A model generated the notes under the pieces. It made no database searches. It was not told where the DNA came from and worked only from the letters and a program-made list of their open reading frames with translations. Both the position numbers and the translations under genes were made by a program. Positions 62,539-64,000 of a stretch of 64,000 nucleotides of DNA are shown here, in pieces. Within the stretch, counting starts at the first letter, position 1. Every line of letters begins with the position of its first letter. The DNA lies in contig JAVTVJ010000666.1 of NCBI GenBank assembly GCA_034509425.1, forward strand, positions 682,001 to 746,000, given 5' to 3'. The stretch comes from Eopsaltria australis (Eukaryota; Chordata; Aves; Passeriformes; Petroicidae).

Positions 62539-64000
62539 CAGCACTGAGTGCTCCTGGGATCTGCTAGAGCACTGCGGGTTTGCTGGGACCCTTTTGGTAT
62601 CTCTGTCTGAGAGGAGTGGGGTGGATGGAATCAGGACGGTTCACAGATCACCAGCCCCACTCCAAGCAGTGCTTTCTGCTGCTGTGTGGGGACCGTGTGG
62701 TGACTGATATTGGGACTCCTCCGGGATTGGCTCCTCTGAGCACACAGTGGCTCAGACACGGGGCTGAGGGAAGGGCTCCCATGTAAAGCCAGCACAGGCA
62801 TTTCTCTTGGAAGAGGGGGCTCTGCAGAGAGAAAGGAGAAGAAGAGACTTTCCTGGCTCCCGAGATTCCCCCTCCTCCTTCAGCAGCCATACCCCAATCA
62901 ATCAATCAATCAATCAGCACCAGAGGTCGTACGATCACTTCCATGCCAGGGAGCACAAGGCACTCAAAACTGAACCCTGCCAGAGCCCAGCCCTGCCTGC
63001 CCATTTTGAGGGTGTGGGGGAATGGAATTTCAGTAGGAGTTGACCTGCAATGATACTTTGCCACTTCTGGGTTTCTCACAGCCTTAGGAGGAGTGTGAGA
63101 TCTCTGTCCCCAACACCCGCTCACCCTTCAAATGCACACACGGGCCTGGGGGCGTTTCAGGGTCCATGGAGCAGTGGCTGCTTCCATTTGAAACAGGAGC
63201 TGTTGCCTTTTTTGGTGAGCTTAACTCCTCCTAACCATTAGAAAGTGGGTGAGTAAAGGAAATTACCCTGCAGGAAGGGGACCAAACCCTTGGGAAAGGA
63301 TGAAATACATCTGAATTACAAATGAAATCTGTTTCATTTATTTCTTCAGTACTAATCTATTCTTAGAAACAAAACCATGTTTCTGAGCTGGAGCTGCTCA
63401 CCCACTGTTAAGATTTTTCGGTTGCTCTGTTATTTAAAGGACGTGCAGGAGCCTGTGGAGCAGCCCGGCTCTCTGCCCCTCTGCCCACAGGGCTGCAGCT
63501 CTCCCAGCTGCCCCAGCAGCCACAGGAGCACTGGCAGAAGGGCAGGCATCCTCAGAGGAGCCAGCAGCACTGCACTGTTCTCCCCGCTCTGCTCCTGCGG
63601 ACACTCGGCATGGCCAATCCCCCCAGGCTGCGCATTCCACAGCTCGGCCACCATTCCCTCGGCAGCAGCCACACCCAGCTGGGCTCTGCCATGGCTGATG
63701 AGTCCTGGCCCAGGCAGAGGCACCCAGGGCCGGGCTGCTGCCAGGGCTCTGCTGCAAGTGCCTCCTTCCAGCCGGGCTCTGGGGGTGCTCAGGCTGCTCT
63801 GGCCTCTGCCAGGGCTCTGCTGGGGCTCAGCTCTCGGCCAGCCTGGGCCCACTCCCCCTCACATTGCTCCGGGCACCTGAAGCACACCGGCAAAAAGGGA
63901 AACTCGCAAGGGAGCTGAGGTTTAACACAGTTCTTCAAAAACTCCCAACAAGCACACCAAAAAGCTGTCCTCAAGTGCTGCATCTCCACTGCACCCACGG
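62539..64000. other. Arm DNA without recognised gene (mirror)
   Basis: Mirror of 36,898-38,359, including the GATT run (62,896-62,917) and the ~95-bp repeat. Runs off the window. Confidence 0.6.

Larger units (their letters stand above)
51812..64000 (-). repeat. Right arm of the large inverted repeat
   Basis: Mirror of 36,898-49,094; runs off the window end. The inner end is at 51,812 inside element E gag, which continues into the spacer. The last bases of the window pair exactly with 36,898 onward, so the arm certainly extends to the edge and the true palindrome may be longer. Confidence 0.95.

Noticed and set aside
1..64000. tRNA, rRNA or other structured RNA genes
   Set aside because: I found no cloverleaf, A/B box pair or rRNA-like segment; the only tRNA-related sequences are retroviral primer sites.

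Overview
The window reads as repeat-rich genomic DNA of a songbird (passerine). There is no bacterial-style gene organisation. The support is CR1 LINE 3' ends, several families of avian LTR retroviral elements with a lysine-tRNA-type primer site, long avian-style minisatellites, and two kinase families known to be expanded in zebra finch (PIM1-like and PAK3-like). The only host gene that looks intact is an intron-containing PIM1-like serine/threonine kinase on the minus strand (about 30.2-32.8 kb). The high ERV density and a very large inverted repeat would suit a W chromosome or another ampliconic region, but that is inference.

Layout. 1-4.85 kb: element A, a decayed ERV on the minus strand, cut off by the window start. 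6.5-13.3 kb: element B, the same family on the plus strand, with both LTRs, a long open gag, a broken pol and a nested foreign solo LTR inside integrase. 13.3-19.6 kb: tandem repeats (a 228-bp higher-order array, 2.76 kb of purine-only DNA, a ~200-bp repeat). 19.6-21.1 kb: a possible long LTR. 22.2-26.9 kb: CR1 fragments and a decayed minus-strand retrovirus (element D) with a dUTPase and a gamma-type envelope. 28.7-33.5 kb: the PIM1-like gene, its tandem duplicated pseudogene and a CpG-rich 5' region. 35.3-35.7 kb: a 30-bp minisatellite.

From 36,898 to the window end lies an inverted repeat with arms of at least 12.2 kb (36,898-49,094 and 51,812-64,000) around a 2.7-kb spacer. Each arm carries PAK-like kinase pseudogene exons, a retroviral pol scrap, pentanucleotide repeats, one ERV of a second related family (element C left, F right) and the 5' part of an A-family ERV (C' left, E right). 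The inner end of the left arm abuts an unrelated LTR, a candidate rearrangement junction.

The A/B/E and C/F elements share one layout: LTR, Lys-type PBS, a membrane-segment-containing Gag without zinc knuckles, an in-frame UAG, protease, RT, RNase H, integrase (lost in C/F), no recognisable env. Comparing copies gives the most useful observations: a stem-loop with a compensatory change just after the gag UAG, a five-fold QT-motif array in Gag that resembles dynein light chain LC8 binding arrays, and shared inactivating changes that show which copies descend from already dead ones. All ERV copies here carry disabling changes.
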